NCBI GenBank assembly: GCA_965232895.1
Contig: OZ247430.1
Location: 186,001-250,000, forward strand
Length of the DNA: 64,000 nucleotides
DNA from: Bin87 sp965232895
GTDB lineage: Bacteria; Chloroflexota; Dehalococcoidia; Lucifugimonadales; UBA3495
Reading direction: 5' to 3'
Below the pieces are notes generated by a model. It did not search any database. It was not told where the DNA came from and saw only the letters and a program-made list of their open reading frames with translations. A program made the translations under genes and the position numbers. This document shows, one piece after another, positions 14,644-23,071 of the stretch. How positions within the stretch are numbered: position 1 is the stretch's first letter; each line of letters opens with the position of its first letter.

Positions 14644-17520
14644 CTACAACCGCCGGTTGCTCACCACCGGCTCCGACGCCAGCAACCGGCGCAGCCCGTC
14701 CAGGTTGGGCAGGCTCAGGATTTCCGACAGGCCGTCGTCCAGGCGGCGGCGGGAGGCGCATTCGGCCATCGCCGGCAGACGCTCAAATTCCTCCTCCGCA
14801 ACGTCGTCAAAGAGTTGCGACAGGGCCTGCAACTGCTCCGGAGTTACGATGCGAAGGTTCAGCACGGGCAACTGTTCCAGGTCGGCTTTTTTCATGCCGA
14901 CCCAGCCGCCCTCGGTGCTGGTGCGTTGCGCCAGAATGGTCAAAATGCCGAGGCTGGAATTGAGCCATACGGCCAGCGCCTTTTCATACGAAACTTCCTC
15001 AACACTGACGGGCCACCATACGTTGGAAAGTACCCTGTTATCGACTCGCATTGCGACAACCCTGGCGGTGTCCAGCCGCAGCCGTTCGGCGATAAGCAAG
15101 CGGCCAGCTTGTTGCCAAAGGTGATCGCCATATCCCGGACGTTGTCCGCCTTTGGGGGTTACCAGCGGTGACAAGTAAGCGTCCGGTGTACAGACGAGAG
15201 ATTTTCGCTGTCCGGAGTCGTGCCCCTCGACCATTGGATAAGCAGTTTGCGTATCGGTGCGGTCAAACCCATCGACCAGCCGCCGCCGGTCAGGGCCGAC
15301 CTCACCGAGTTGATCCAAGGGGCAGAGGGGAAGATGGCCCACAACTGACTCGCCGGGAACCCACACTTCGCCATCGTCCAGCAGGCGCAAGGCACTGCGG
15401 GTCAGGTCGGCGCGGGCGAACTGTACGCCGGCCCACTTGCCGCCGATGATTTTGGATTCGGGTATGGACACCAGCTCGCCGACATGCCGGCCGTCAACTT
15501 CAACCAGCGCGGCGCCGGCGGATTCCAAGTTGGCCGGCGCGGTGTCAGCGATGGCCTGAGCAGTGCGGTGGGCATCCAGCACGCCGTCGGGGTTTTGCCA
15601 CAGGCTGACGAAAGTGGTGCGATACTCTGGGGTGTCATTATCACCATCGCCGTTCCGCGGACGCCGGCGCGTGGCGATCAGCAGGGCTTCAGACAGGTCG
15701 GTGCTATCGGAGAAGTTCCAGCGCAATGGGTCGTGGGAGACAATAACCATATCCAGCGTGAAGTCACGCTCAATGAGGGAACGGGTCTGCTGCCAGGAAG
15801 GGCCGGTGCATACGGTGGCCGGCAGAACCAGGGCGAGGCGTCCTTCGCCGGGGCGCAGTTTGGGTGACGCCGCCGCCACGAAGGCCGCGCCCAGGCCGGC
15901 GGTTGCCGTCGCCTGCCGCGACTTGAGGCGGCGGGAAAGTTCATTTTGCAACTTGCGGCGGTCGGCGGCAGGGAGGCTGCCGAACAGCAAATTGCCGCCC
16001 ACCGAGCGGGTAAAGGGCGGGTTCATTATCGCCAGGTCCAGGTCCGGCAGCGTGGCGAGTTCCTCCTGTTGCGCGCCTTTAGAACCGCCGCCATAGAGCC
16101 GGCCGGCGTCGCGAACCGTTCGCCCGCCGCCCATGGAATCCGGTGATAGCGCGAACTGCACCGCCGCTTGCGTTTCCCCCAGGAAGTCCAGGGAGCCTAA
16201 AGATACGTCGTCGCCATCGGCTCCCAGCGGCATGATGTAGAGGTTCATGCGGTCAAACTGGATATCGGGGTTCAGCATCGCCAGGCTGGTGGCGGCGAAA
16301 TGCACGGCGGAAAGCTGAACGTCGTAGCCGTGGAGGGCCTGCTCCACCATCACTTTGTGCAGATCCGGAGCGTTCTGGCCGCCAGCTTCGGTATGGCGAC
16401 GTTCTGCTTCGGCTGCCACGGCCATCAGCAGCGTGCCGGTGCCGCAGGCGATGTCGGCTACGTTGAGGGACGCGGGAAATTCGTGGTCGCTCCAGTCAAC
16501 GCCGGCCGGCCAGTTGTGGAACACCAGCCGAGTCAGCAGCGTCGCCGCCGGAACCGAGGTGTAATAGGCGCCGGTGAATTTGGCGTCGGTGAGGAGAGTG
16601 TGGAAAAGCCGGCCGGAGAGGTCATGCCCTTCCAGATGGCGCGTGTCGTCAATGGCTTTCAGCAGCGGATCCAGGACCGGGGCGTGCCAGTCGGTTGGAG
16701 CGTCAATCAGGATGTCCAGTATGGTGGCGGCCAGGTCGAAAACGGGCACGTAATCGATGTTGTCGCAGATGTAACGCCATGCCCGGAACAGGCCGGGAAT
16801 GCCATCGCGCCACGCCTCGGTCACGCCCGCCACGTCGTCGTGTGTCGCGGCAAGCCTGAGGTGGAAAGCCAGGGCGTTGAACACCACCAGGCAGCCGATG
16901 CGCAAGGCTTTGGCGCGGTCTTTTTCCTGGTCGGTCTCGGCGATGACGTCCCGGACGCGGCGGGCAGTTCTGGCGTGGGTGGCAAGTTTCTGGGCCGACT
17001 GTTCAACGGCGTGCTCGATGACGGCGGCGGCGGCAACCACGCGGTCGGTTCCTTCCAGTTCCAGGGGCAACACCCGCAACTGGTCGGCAATGTCGGCGGG
17101 TGAGCCAAAACGAGAGCGACGTTCTGCCGTCGGCTCGCCCCGGGAACCATGGAGCCACCATTCGAGATCCCCGGCGTTCTCCAGCCCTTCGCGGGTGTCG
17201 TCCAGGTACTTCAGACCTTCAGGGTAAAGGACGCCGATAACCCCCAATGCGTCGGGGAACTGCTGGAGGCGAGTGTCCAGCTGACTTTCCAACTGGCTGA
17301 CGGAAGCTTCCCACTTGCATTCCAGCAGCACGGTATCGCCGGTCTTCAGGGCAACGCGGACATCAGGGGTTGAATTGCGGTTGCGCCGTTCCGCGCGGGC
17401 CGAGATGCCCTGGTCGCGGAGCAGTTGGGCCAGCAGCGTATTGACCGCTTCCTCACGGATAGTATCTCTACGCGCCGGGTCGAGCGATGCGGCGTTGTCA
17501 TTTCGTCGTGGTCTGGGCAC
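14644..17520 (-). CDS. Fused PD-(D/E)XK nuclease and N6-adenine DNA methylase (Type IIG-like RM)
   Basis: This 958-aa protein looks like a one-polypeptide restriction-modification enzyme. The N-terminal domain has a PD-(D/E)XK pattern: PD (52-53) and ECK (67-69). A helical region follows. The methylase core has YYTSVPAATLLTRL (319-332), the SAM motif DIACGTG (356-362) and the N6-adenine motif NPPF (500-503). The C-terminal third, with LGILTILAQRTS and WVGMKKADLEQLPV, resembles target-recognition regions of Eco57I-type or HsdS-like proteins. No separate specificity or restriction gene lies beside it, which suits a Type IIG-like arrangement. Target sequence is unknown. Confidence 0.82.
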   Translation of the reverse strand: MPRPRRNDNAASLDPARRDTIREEAVNTLLAQLLRDQGISARAERRNRNSTPDVRVALKTGDTVLLECKWEASVSQLESQLDTRLQQFPDALGVIGVLYPEGLKYLDDTREGLENAGDLEWWLHGSRGEPTAERRSRFGSPADIADQLRVLPLELEGTDRVVAAAAVIEHAVEQSAQKLATHARTARRVRDVIAETDQEKDRAKALRIGCLVVFNALAFHLRLAATHDDVAGVTEAWRDGIPGLFRAWRYICDNIDYVPVFDLAATILDILIDAPTDWHAPVLDPLLKAIDDTRHLEGHDLSGRLFHTLLTDAKFTGAYYTSVPAATLLTRLVFHNWPAGVDWSDHEFPASLNVADIACGTGTLLMAVAAEAERRHTEAGGQNAPDLHKVMVEQALHGYDVQLSAVHFAATSLAMLNPDIQFDRMNLYIMPLGADGDDVSLGSLDFLGETQAAVQFALSPDSMGGGRTVRDAGRLYGGGSKGAQQEELATLPDLDLAIMNPPFTRSVGGNLLFGSLPAADRRKLQNELSRRLKSRQATATAGLGAAFVAAASPKLRPGEGRLALVLPATVCTGPSWQQTRSLIERDFTLDMVIVSHDPLRWNFSDSTDLSEALLIATRRRPRNGDGDNDTPEYRTTFVSLWQNPDGVLDAHRTAQAIADTAPANLESAGAALVEVDGRHVGELVSIPESKIIGGKWAGVQFARADLTRSALRLLDDGEVWVPGESVVGHLPLCPLDQLGEVGPDRRRLVDGFDRTDTQTAYPMVEGHDSGQRKSLVCTPDAYLSPLVTPKGGQRPGYGDHLWQQAGRLLIAERLRLDTARVVAMRVDNRVLSNVWWPVSVEEVSYEKALAVWLNSSLGILTILAQRTSTEGGWVGMKKADLEQLPVLNLRIVTPEQLQALSQLFDDVAEEEFERLPAMAECASRRRLDDGLSEILSLPNLDGLRRLLASEPVVSNRRL

Positions 17521-17548
17521 GGCTGGTCTTCCTCGTATTTTCAGGCAT

Positions 17549-17557
17549 CATAGCCCG
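17549..17557 (-). promoter_or_regulatory. Weak extended -10-like element before the RM gene
   Basis: The minus strand reads GGCTATGAT, two changes from the TGCTATAAT motif of this window. It lies 29 bases before the ATG at 17520. Confidence 0.25.
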
Positions 17558-17604
17558 CCCGCCGTCGCCGTTTCAATCGCGCGCCGTCGCAACCGCCAAC
17601 CCGC

Positions 17605-17610
17605 TATAAT
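17605..17610 (+). promoter_or_regulatory. Consensus -10 box TATAAT before SDR gene
   Basis: A perfect TATAAT on the plus strand lies 43 bases before the SDR start at 17653, with GGGGAGG as ribosome site in between. No clear -35 is visible and the upstream dinucleotide is CC-G-C rather than TG. Confidence 0.45.
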
Positions 17611-17652
17611 TCCACCATTCCCACTTCAAATGACATCAGGGGAGGCTATCCC

Positions 17653-18429
17653 ATGGATTTGACCCTCAACGGTAAGGTAGCGATGATCACCGGCGGCAGT
17701 CGTGGTCTGGGCCGGCAGTGCGCCCTGGCTTTGGGCCGGGAAGGTTGCGCCGTCGGAATCTGCGGACGCGACGGCGAGCAGGTTGAAAAGACGGTATCCG
17801 AACTCGCGGGACTGGGCATCAAGGTCAGCGGAAGCCAGGCCGACGTCACCAGCGCCGGCGACGCTGAAAAATTCCTCCAGGAGACCACCGCCACACTCGG
17901 CGCTCCCGACATCCTCGTGAACAACGTGGGCGGCCGCCGCGGCTCCGTCCTCTTCGACGAGACCTCCATGGAACAGTTCCTGGAGGGTCTGGAGGTCAAC
18001 CTCATCTCTGCCGTGCGGATGACCAAGCTGGCCCTCCCCCACATGCAGGCGCAGGGCTGGGGCCGTGTGATCAACATCTCCTCAATTTACGGGCGCGAGC
18101 ATGGCGGCTCGGTTGACTACATGACGGGGAAGGCGGGAATGATCGCCTTTTCGAAGCATCTGGCCCTGCAACTGGCGCAAACCGGCGTGCTGGTCAACTG
18201 CGTCGCGCCGGGCAGCATCGACTTCCCCGGCAGCACCTGGGACCGTTTCCAGCAGAACAACACCCCGGAGGTCGTGGCCGAGTTCATCGACCGCAACCTG
18301 CCCATGGGCAAGTTCGGCTGGCCCGAGCCCATCGGTGAGACCGTGGCGTTTCTGGCCTCCGACCGCGCCGGCCTGATCACCGGCGCCTGCATCAACGTGG
18401 ACGGCGGCCAGTCCAAGTCCCTGTTCTAG
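17653..18429 (+). CDS. SDR-family NAD(P)-dependent oxidoreductase
   Basis: The 258-aa protein is a classical short-chain dehydrogenase. It shows the cofactor loop TGGSRGLG, NNVG, the catalytic Ser in INISSIYG and the YMTGK form of YxxxK, followed by the C-terminal ITGACINVDGG. These enzymes oxidise or reduce alcohol/ketone groups; the substrate is not evident. It has a strong GGGGAGG ribosome site and a TATAAT box upstream. A small hypothetical gene follows 13 bases later on the same strand. Confidence 0.93.
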   Translation: MDLTLNGKVAMITGGSRGLGRQCALALGREGCAVGICGRDGEQVEKTVSELAGLGIKVSGSQADVTSAGDAEKFLQETTATLGAPDILVNNVGGRRGSVLFDETSMEQFLEGLEVNLISAVRMTKLALPHMQAQGWGRVINISSIYGREHGGSVDYMTGKAGMIAFSKHLALQLAQTGVLVNCVAPGSIDFPGSTWDRFQQNNTPEVVAEFIDRNLPMGKFGWPEPIGETVAFLASDRAGLITGACINVDGGQSKSLF

Positions 18430-18442
18430 GATCGGATCAGCC

Positions 18443-18724
18443 ATGAGCCTGGAAGCACAATTTCACCAGGAAATGCTTCGGATTTATGACGAAGCGTCCG
18501 CGTTAGGGTACTACCCAATCCGGTTCTTGCAGATGGTCGAAGAACATGGCGGGGTGGAAGCGGCGCGGCGTTTGCTGGCCGGTGATGAACTTCCCAACGG
18601 CTTCGTTCGCCTGTTTGAATTGGGAAGACTCGACCTCACGGTTGAGTCCCTGGTGCTCCGGGAACCGTGGCGCGGTCTGTTCCAGGATCATGAATTGGAA
18701 GCAGCGGAACGAAGACTGGAGTGA
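18443..18724 (+). CDS. Small hypothetical helical protein
   Basis: The 93-aa soluble protein has a regular pattern (YYPIRFLQMV, AARRLLAGDELPNGFVRLFELGRLDLTVESLVLREPW, ELEAAERRLE). I recognise it as a widespread but uncharacterised small family, often near accessory genes. It lies 13 bases after the SDR gene and probably shares its transcript. The stop codon TGA is part of a perfect hairpin that may end the transcript. Confidence 0.65.
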   Translation: MSLEAQFHQEMLRIYDEASALGYYPIRFLQMVEEHGGVEAARRLLAGDELPNGFVRLFELGRLDLTVESLVLREPWRGLFQDHELEAAERRLE

Positions 18725-18746
18725 ACGCGCGTTGGCGCGCGTTCAC
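18721..18746 (+). terminator. Perfect 11-bp hairpin at a convergent gene junction
   Basis: GTGAACGCGCG pairs perfectly with CGCGCGTTCAC around a TTGG loop. The left arm contains the TGA stop of the preceding gene, and the next gene ends 35 bases away on the other strand. There is no T-run, so classical intrinsic termination is not certain. It could serve as a bidirectional stop or RNA 3' end stabiliser. Confidence 0.5.
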
Positions 18747-18780
18747 CATGCGATCAGAACCCCAAGATGTGGACAAGGCC

Positions 18781-19599
18781 TCACCCCGGCTGGTGCGCCG
18801 CTCCTACAAATTCGAGCCACGTCTGCACACACTTCTCAGGAGCCGAGTGCTGCACGTAGCCGCCGGCGCCCGGCACCCGGGCCAACCGGCAATTGGGCAT
18901 CAGCTCCGCCTGCCCTTGCGTCCGGTCGGGGATGTCGCCCTCGCTCAGCTCGCCGACCATCGCCAGCGCCGGGGTATGGATCGTCGGCAGCTTGTCCGAC
19001 AGGTTCTGCGTACCCAGGTAGGCCAGCGTCTCCAGCACCACGTGGCGTGAGGTTTGAGCCATCTGCTGGATGTACCACTCGTGGTGCTCCGGAGCCGCGT
19101 CGGCGCTCACCCGGCGCCCACCAGTGGCGCGCGCCCAGCCTTCCACACCCTCTTCCGCCACCAACCGGTAGTAGTTCTGGTAGGTATCGACGCCGGTGAA
19201 GTTGTACGGCGAGGTGCAGGTGGTCACGGTGTGCAGCCGCTCCGGGAACTGGTAGGCGAATTGCAGCGCAATGGTGCCGCCAATCGTCTCGCCGATCAAA
19301 TGCACCTTGTCCAGTTCCAGGTAGTCCAGCAGGTTCCGCAGGTCGCCGGCAAAACCCTCCAGGGACCAATCGTAGCCGGGCGCGGGCACCGTCGAACGCC
19401 CGAAACCTCGCATGTCCACCCGGACTACTCGGTATTGGCGGGCCAGCAGCGGGGGCCATGCGTACCACAACCGCGCGTTCTTCGCGTTGCCGTGGTGCAG
19501 CACGATGGTCTCGATACCGTCCGGGTCGCGCCACGGATCGGTGAAGTTATCGTCGTCGTAGTACATCTCCAGGTCGCCGGCCAGCGGGGCAATGGGCAT
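18781..19599 (-). CDS. Alpha/beta hydrolase with unusual nucleophile motif
   Basis: The 272-aa protein has an alpha/beta-hydrolase fold. LHHGNAKNARLW is the oxyanion region, and the strand VVRVDMRGFGRST, the helix-rich cap and the late GAGGYVQHSAPE segment follow. The nucleophile elbow normally reads GxSxG but here is GETIG (IGETIGGTIAL), with Thr in place of Ser. The usual GAGH of the catalytic His reads GAGG, with a His three residues later. It may use Thr, act on an unusual substrate, or be inactive. The start is ATG 19599, with AGGAGA upstream. The cupin gene lies just upstream on the same strand. Confidence 0.8.
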   Translation of the reverse strand: MPIAPLAGDLEMYYDDDNFTDPWRDPDGIETIVLHHGNAKNARLWYAWPPLLARQYRVVRVDMRGFGRSTVPAPGYDWSLEGFAGDLRNLLDYLELDKVHLIGETIGGTIALQFAYQFPERLHTVTTCTSPYNFTGVDTYQNYYRLVAEEGVEGWARATGGRRVSADAAPEHHEWYIQQMAQTSRHVVLETLAYLGTQNLSDKLPTIHTPALAMVGELSEGDIPDRTQGQAELMPNCRLARVPGAGGYVQHSAPEKCVQTWLEFVGAAHQPG

Positions 19600-19658
19600 G
19601 ATTGTCTCCTGCGATTGATCGCCAATCCGCGTAGAGTCTTGTTTGAAAGTAAACGCGG

Positions 19659-20036
19659 CTACACGCCGAGCCCGCCGCCGGGTGTCTGGTCCGCCAGCGG
19701 GATCTGCACGCTGATTCGGTCCACGTCGCCCACGCTGCGGGTGGTGTGGCCGCGGCCGGTCAGGTCCTCGCACAGCTCGATGTCGCCGACGTTGAAGATG
19801 CGCTTGGTCCCGTCGCCAATACCGATTTCCACCTGGCCCTGCAATGTGATGACGTATTGACGTCGCGGGGCGGTGTGAAAATCCACCAGTTGTGTGGGCT
19901 TCAAACTGCTGAACTGCACGCCGGTCGCTGCTTCCGTAGCGGTCCTCAAGGCATGGCCCATCTGCTCGAAGGGCAATTGCATTTCTTCAATGTGCGACTC
20001 GCCGTCGTCACCCGTATAAATCCTGACTACCTGCAT
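19659..20036 (-). CDS. Small cupin-domain protein
   Basis: The 125-aa protein is a single cupin: QLVDFHTAPRRQYVITLQGQVEIGIGDG is the first motif region and VGDIELCEDLTGRGHTT the second. Of the usual metal ligands, the H in DFHTAP and the H in RGHTT are visible, and the first motif lacks the full HxH. It probably binds a small molecule or acts as an accessory dioxygenase-type protein. GGAGG precedes the ATG, and a TGCTATGAT element lies 34 bases upstream. It is followed by the alpha/beta hydrolase on the same strand. Confidence 0.75.
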   Translation of the reverse strand: MQVVRIYTGDDGESHIEEMQLPFEQMGHALRTATEAATGVQFSSLKPTQLVDFHTAPRRQYVITLQGQVEIGIGDGTKRIFNVGDIELCEDLTGRGHTTRSVGDVDRISVQIPLADQTPGGGLGV

Positions 20037-20069
20037 TTTCTGTCCTCCGGTTCCGGTTCGGATGGCGCC

Positions 20070-20078
20070 ATCATAGCA
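20070..20078 (-). promoter_or_regulatory. Extended -10-like element TGCTATGAT before cupin gene
   Basis: The minus strand reads TGCTATGAT, one base from the recurrent TGCTATAAT, at 34 bases before the cupin ATG. Confidence 0.45.
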
Positions 20079-20098
20079 CCGGCGACGCCGCTGCCGTC

Positions 20099-20701
20099 CT
20101 ACTCGCCGGCATGGGGTGGACGGAGGGGGTGCCGGAATATGTCTGCCAGCGTTACGACGAAACCGGGCAGCAGCGGCGTGGTCAGCGTGTCGTCGTCGGT
20201 CAGCGTAGCCCGCTCCTCATAAGCCCCGTCCCGCAGTTCCAGCAAGGTGAGCGTGTCCTGCCTCAGATCGCCGATCCAGTAATGAGGAATGCCGGCCTCG
20301 GCGTACACTTGTCGCTTCCGCACCAGGTCGCGGCTCCGGTCCGAGGACAGGATTTCGATCACGATATCCGGCGCACCTTCCACCATGCGGTCTCGAACCG
20401 CACAGGAGTTCCCCGGCAGAATCACCGTCACGTCGGGGGCGTACAGCCGTCCGGAATCCAGCGGCAGGGCGACAATCACGTTGGTATAGACCTGAATCGG
20501 AGGCCCGTCGGCGCGGTTGCGATACATCGCAAAATGCAGGTAAAACTCGCTCTGGGCAAAGTTATGCACTATCCGCGGTCGGGGCATAATGTAGAGTACT
20601 CCATCGTCCAACTCCATTTTCCGACGATCCCACGTGTCGTCCAGTTCCATGAACTCATCAACGGACAGCCGCAGGCCGTTGCGGGGTTTTGTCGTGGTCA
20701 T
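20099..20701 (-). CDS. Uma2-family PD-(D/E)XK nuclease-like protein
   Basis: The 200-aa protein belongs to the Uma2 (DUF820) family of putative restriction-type nucleases common in Cyanobacteria and Chloroflexota. Signature parts are MELDDGVLYIMPRP, the YAPDVTVI strand with the catalytic Asp, DIVIEILSSDRSRDLVRKRQVYAEAGIPHYW, and the closing LTTPLLPGFVVTLADIF. The E-x-[KILV] element after the Asp is EIL, as in most Uma2 proteins. Biological role is unproved. GGGAG precedes the ATG. It stands alone between the cupin and endonuclease III-like genes. Confidence 0.85.
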   Translation of the reverse strand: MTTTKPRNGLRLSVDEFMELDDTWDRRKMELDDGVLYIMPRPRIVHNFAQSEFYLHFAMYRNRADGPPIQVYTNVIVALPLDSGRLYAPDVTVILPGNSCAVRDRMVEGAPDIVIEILSSDRSRDLVRKRQVYAEAGIPHYWIGDLRQDTLTLLELRDGAYEERATLTDDDTLTTPLLPGFVVTLADIFRHPLRPPHAGE

Positions 20702-20720
20702 GCTTTAACTCCCGGTCTAT

Positions 20721-21446
20721 CTACTGGATAGCGATGGTCGCCCGCCCAGTGGCGCAAATATCCTGCAAGCAGCAACCTCCGCAGCGAGGCGCGTTTTTCG
20801 TGCAGGCTTCCTTATGGTGCCGGTCCAGCAGGGCATGAAACTCATTGTACACTTGTGTGTCCGCCGGGATGCCGGCGTGGAACATTGCCTGCCAACCATC
20901 GTAGTTGTCCCGATTCACAGGCGCCAGTCCCACCCGTTTCAGGATGCGGATGGTGTAGGCATCAATAACGAACGACGGCTTGCCGGCCGCGTACACCAGG
21001 ATGTCGTCGGCGGTTTCCGGCCCGATCCCGTAGATGCCCAACAACTCCTCCCGCACCGTCTTCGTGTCCGCCGCGAACATTCCGTTCAGGTCGCCGGCAT
21101 AATCCACGCAGACGTGGGCGGCAAAGGCTTTCAGCTTCCGCGCCTTGGCGTTGTAGTACCCCGACGGGCGCACCAACTCGGCCAACTCTTCCAACGGCAA
21201 CGCGTGCACCGCCGGCCAACTCTCGATGCTCGCGGACCGCAGGTTGTCCAGGGCCCGTTCCACGTTGCCCCAGGCCGTCGCCTGCGTGAGGATCGCCCCG
21301 GCGATCATCTCGAACCGGTTGCTCGCCGGCCACCAGCCCTGCGGCCCGTAGGTTCCCAGCAACCGACGGTATATCTCCATCAGTGACGGCTCAGCGTGAT
21401 GCACTTTCACTTCCGTAATCACGTTTGAGAATGGCCCATGAATCAC
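20721..21446 (-). CDS. Endonuclease III-like HhH-GPD base-excision protein
   Basis: The 241-aa protein is an HhH-GPD DNA glycosylase-like protein. It has the helix-hairpin-helix LLGIYGIGPETADDILVYA, the catalytic Asp in FVIDAY, and a 4Fe-4S cluster motif C-x6-C-x2-C-x5-C near the C-terminus (CTKNAPRCGGCCLQDIC). The Lys that bifunctional Nth uses (GxGxKTA) is Glu here (GPETA), so it is likely monofunctional, without AP-lyase activity, as in the COG2231 group. It starts with GTG 21446, overlapping the sfsA stop by four bases (GTGA), which indicates translational coupling. Confidence 0.85.
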   Translation of the reverse strand: MIHGPFSNVITEVKVHHAEPSLMEIYRRLLGTYGPQGWWPASNRFEMIAGAILTQATAWGNVERALDNLRSASIESWPAVHALPLEELAELVRPSGYYNAKARKLKAFAAHVCVDYAGDLNGMFAADTKTVREELLGIYGIGPETADDILVYAAGKPSFVIDAYTIRILKRVGLAPVNRDNYDGWQAMFHAGIPADTQVYNEFHALLDRHHKEACTKNAPRCGGCCLQDICATGRATIAIQ

Positions 21447-22132
21447 AGGAGGGCGGGCACGGTATCAGCGAGCTCGATGCTGCGCTCAGTCACGGTGCAG
21501 CGATATGCCCACACCGAGACGCCGGCGTCGCGGGCTTCTCGCAAAGTGACGCCGAGCAACGGATCCGCTACGTCGTGTGGGGCGAACGCCTCAGCATCCG
21601 CTCGCTGGATCACGAACACCACCGCGGCCTGGTGCCCCGACTCGAGGGCCGCCATCAGGCTCCGCAGGTGTTTCACGCCGCGCAGGGTCGGCGCATCCGG
21701 AAACAGACCTACGCCATCCTCGACCAACGTGACCGACTTGGTTTCGACGTAGCATTTACCGTCGGGACCTTCCAGCAGGAAATCCAGCCGGCTGTCCCCG
21801 AACACCTGCTCCCCTCGCGCGACCGGGTAGCGGCCGAATTGGGGCATGCGCTTTTGCGCCAAAGCCTCTGCGACCAGCTTGTTCGGCAGGCGGGCATCGG
21901 CGGACGATAGCGCGTCGCCCGTGTCCACCAACGCCAGGTCGAAGCTCGTCTTTCTGCTCGTCCCTGCTGGAGCCGGCGCCAGCAATACCCGAAAACCGGG
22001 CACCAGAAGTTCGCCCATCCGGCCGGAATTGGGCACGTGTGCCAGGTACTCGCGCCGCTCCACGTCCACCAGGGCCGCGAACCGGTTCAGACGCTTGATG
22101 AATCGTCCTTCAACCAGGGGAGGAAATCGCAC
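21443..22132 (-). CDS. sfsA: SfsA-family putative DNA-binding/nuclease protein
   Basis: The 229-aa protein matches SfsA in length and motifs: EGRFIKRLNRFAALVD, HVPNSGRMGELL, SRLDFLLEG (Asp), CYVETKSVTLV (E-x-K of a PD-(D/E)XK-like core) and LRGVKHLRSL. SfsA was linked to sugar fermentation in E. coli but is a predicted nucleic-acid enzyme. Pairing with a base-excision glycosylase here supports a DNA-related role. The frame is open to 22552, but GTG 22132 has GGAG nine bases before it and gives the usual family start. It is coupled to the downstream glycosylase. Confidence 0.88.
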   Translation of the reverse strand: MRFPPLVEGRFIKRLNRFAALVDVERREYLAHVPNSGRMGELLVPGFRVLLAPAPAGTSRKTSFDLALVDTGDALSSADARLPNKLVAEALAQKRMPQFGRYPVARGEQVFGDSRLDFLLEGPDGKCYVETKSVTLVEDGVGLFPDAPTLRGVKHLRSLMAALESGHQAAVVFVIQRADAEAFAPHDVADPLLGVTLREARDAGVSVWAYRCTVTERSIELADTVPALL

Positions 22133-22330
22133 CGGTGATCTCCAGAATCGGTCGCCGACATCGCATTCGCGATTTGAACTCCGACGGCCAACTGCCATCC
22201 AATTCGATCCTACATGCCATGTAACAAAAGCGTAATCAGTTCGTAATTGCCCGTTAATCCGCAGTGCGCAATATAAAGCCATCGGCAGCGGCCTGCCAAA
22301 CAATCCCTGCGCTGCGGATGAGGTTCGGCG

Positions 22331-23023
22331 ATGATAACGTATGCAGGTTCCCAACCCACCGGCGACTTCGCCCCCCGGGTCCTCCTGCTGGGAGAGGGTT
22401 GGGAAATGCTTACTGCCGCCCTGGCCGCCGCATCGGACACCGGCGCCATAGAGGTAATCGGCCCCGAGCCCGCCTACGACTTGGATATCGACTACGGCGC
22501 TCAATCTCCGGCAGTGTTGCTGCTTTCTCCCCACGCGGATCTGCCCGTCCACCCCGACGAGGACACCGGACCCCTGGTGCTCCGTTGTGTTCCCGACTAC
22601 GAGTTGGATGATCCCGAACTATATGATGATTCTGACGATTTCGTCACCGTTCCCTGTTCCCCTGCCGAATTGATCAAGCGGATCCTGCGTCTCGCTCACC
22701 GCCGCGCCACTGCGTCGGTCTCGTCGGAATCGATCCGGGTAGGCGGCATTTCGCTGAACCCCGCCACATACCAGGTCACCGTCAATGGAAGGCCGGTGGA
22801 CCTGGCCTGGCTGGAGTTCCAGTTGCTCAAGTTCCTGATGGACAACGTGGGCAAGGTGTTCACCCGCGACCAACTGCTGGCCAGCGTCTGGGGCGTGGAA
22901 AACATCGGAGGCACGCGCACCGTCGACGTGCACATTCGCCGGCTGCGCTACAAGCTGGAGAACGGGCCCGAAACCTACTTCCGCACCGTCAAGAACGTCG
23001 GCTACGGAATGATCGAACCCTAG
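22331..23023 (+). CDS. OmpR-type winged-helix regulator with degenerate receiver
   Basis: The 230-aa protein has a C-terminal OmpR/PhoB winged helix: SIRVGGISLNPATYQVTVNG, LEFQLLKFLMDNVGKVFTRDQLLASVWG, TRTVDVHIRRLRYKLE, FRTVKNVGYGM. The N-terminal 120 residues have receiver-like length, but the acidic pair reads GE and the phosphoacceptor strand reads VLLLSPHADLP, with Ser where Asp should be. No histidine kinase gene lies nearby. It probably acts without phosphorylation, like GlnR-type orphan regulators. It is divergent from sfsA across a 198-base gap. Confidence 0.88.
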   Translation: MITYAGSQPTGDFAPRVLLLGEGWEMLTAALAAASDTGAIEVIGPEPAYDLDIDYGAQSPAVLLLSPHADLPVHPDEDTGPLVLRCVPDYELDDPELYDDSDDFVTVPCSPAELIKRILRLAHRRATASVSSESIRVGGISLNPATYQVTVNGRPVDLAWLEFQLLKFLMDNVGKVFTRDQLLASVWGVENIGGTRTVDVHIRRLRYKLENGPETYFRTVKNVGYGMIEP

Positions 23024-23049
23024 CCCTGCGGTCAAGGCGACAGCAGTAA

Positions 23050-23071
23050 GGGGCAGGTTTTCACCCGCCCC
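23050..23071. repeat. 22-bp REP-like imperfect palindrome, left copy
   Basis: GGGGCAGG and CCCGCCCC form a 7-of-8 paired hairpin. This 22-base sequence is repeated identically, in direct orientation, at 24475-24496 on the other side of the IS element. It is either a long target-site duplication or a repeat that the element targets. Confidence 0.75.

Noticed and set aside
22133..22552. N-terminal extension of SfsA
   Set aside because: The extra 140 residues overlap the divergent regulator gene and do not match SfsA; GTG 22132 has a good ribosome site.
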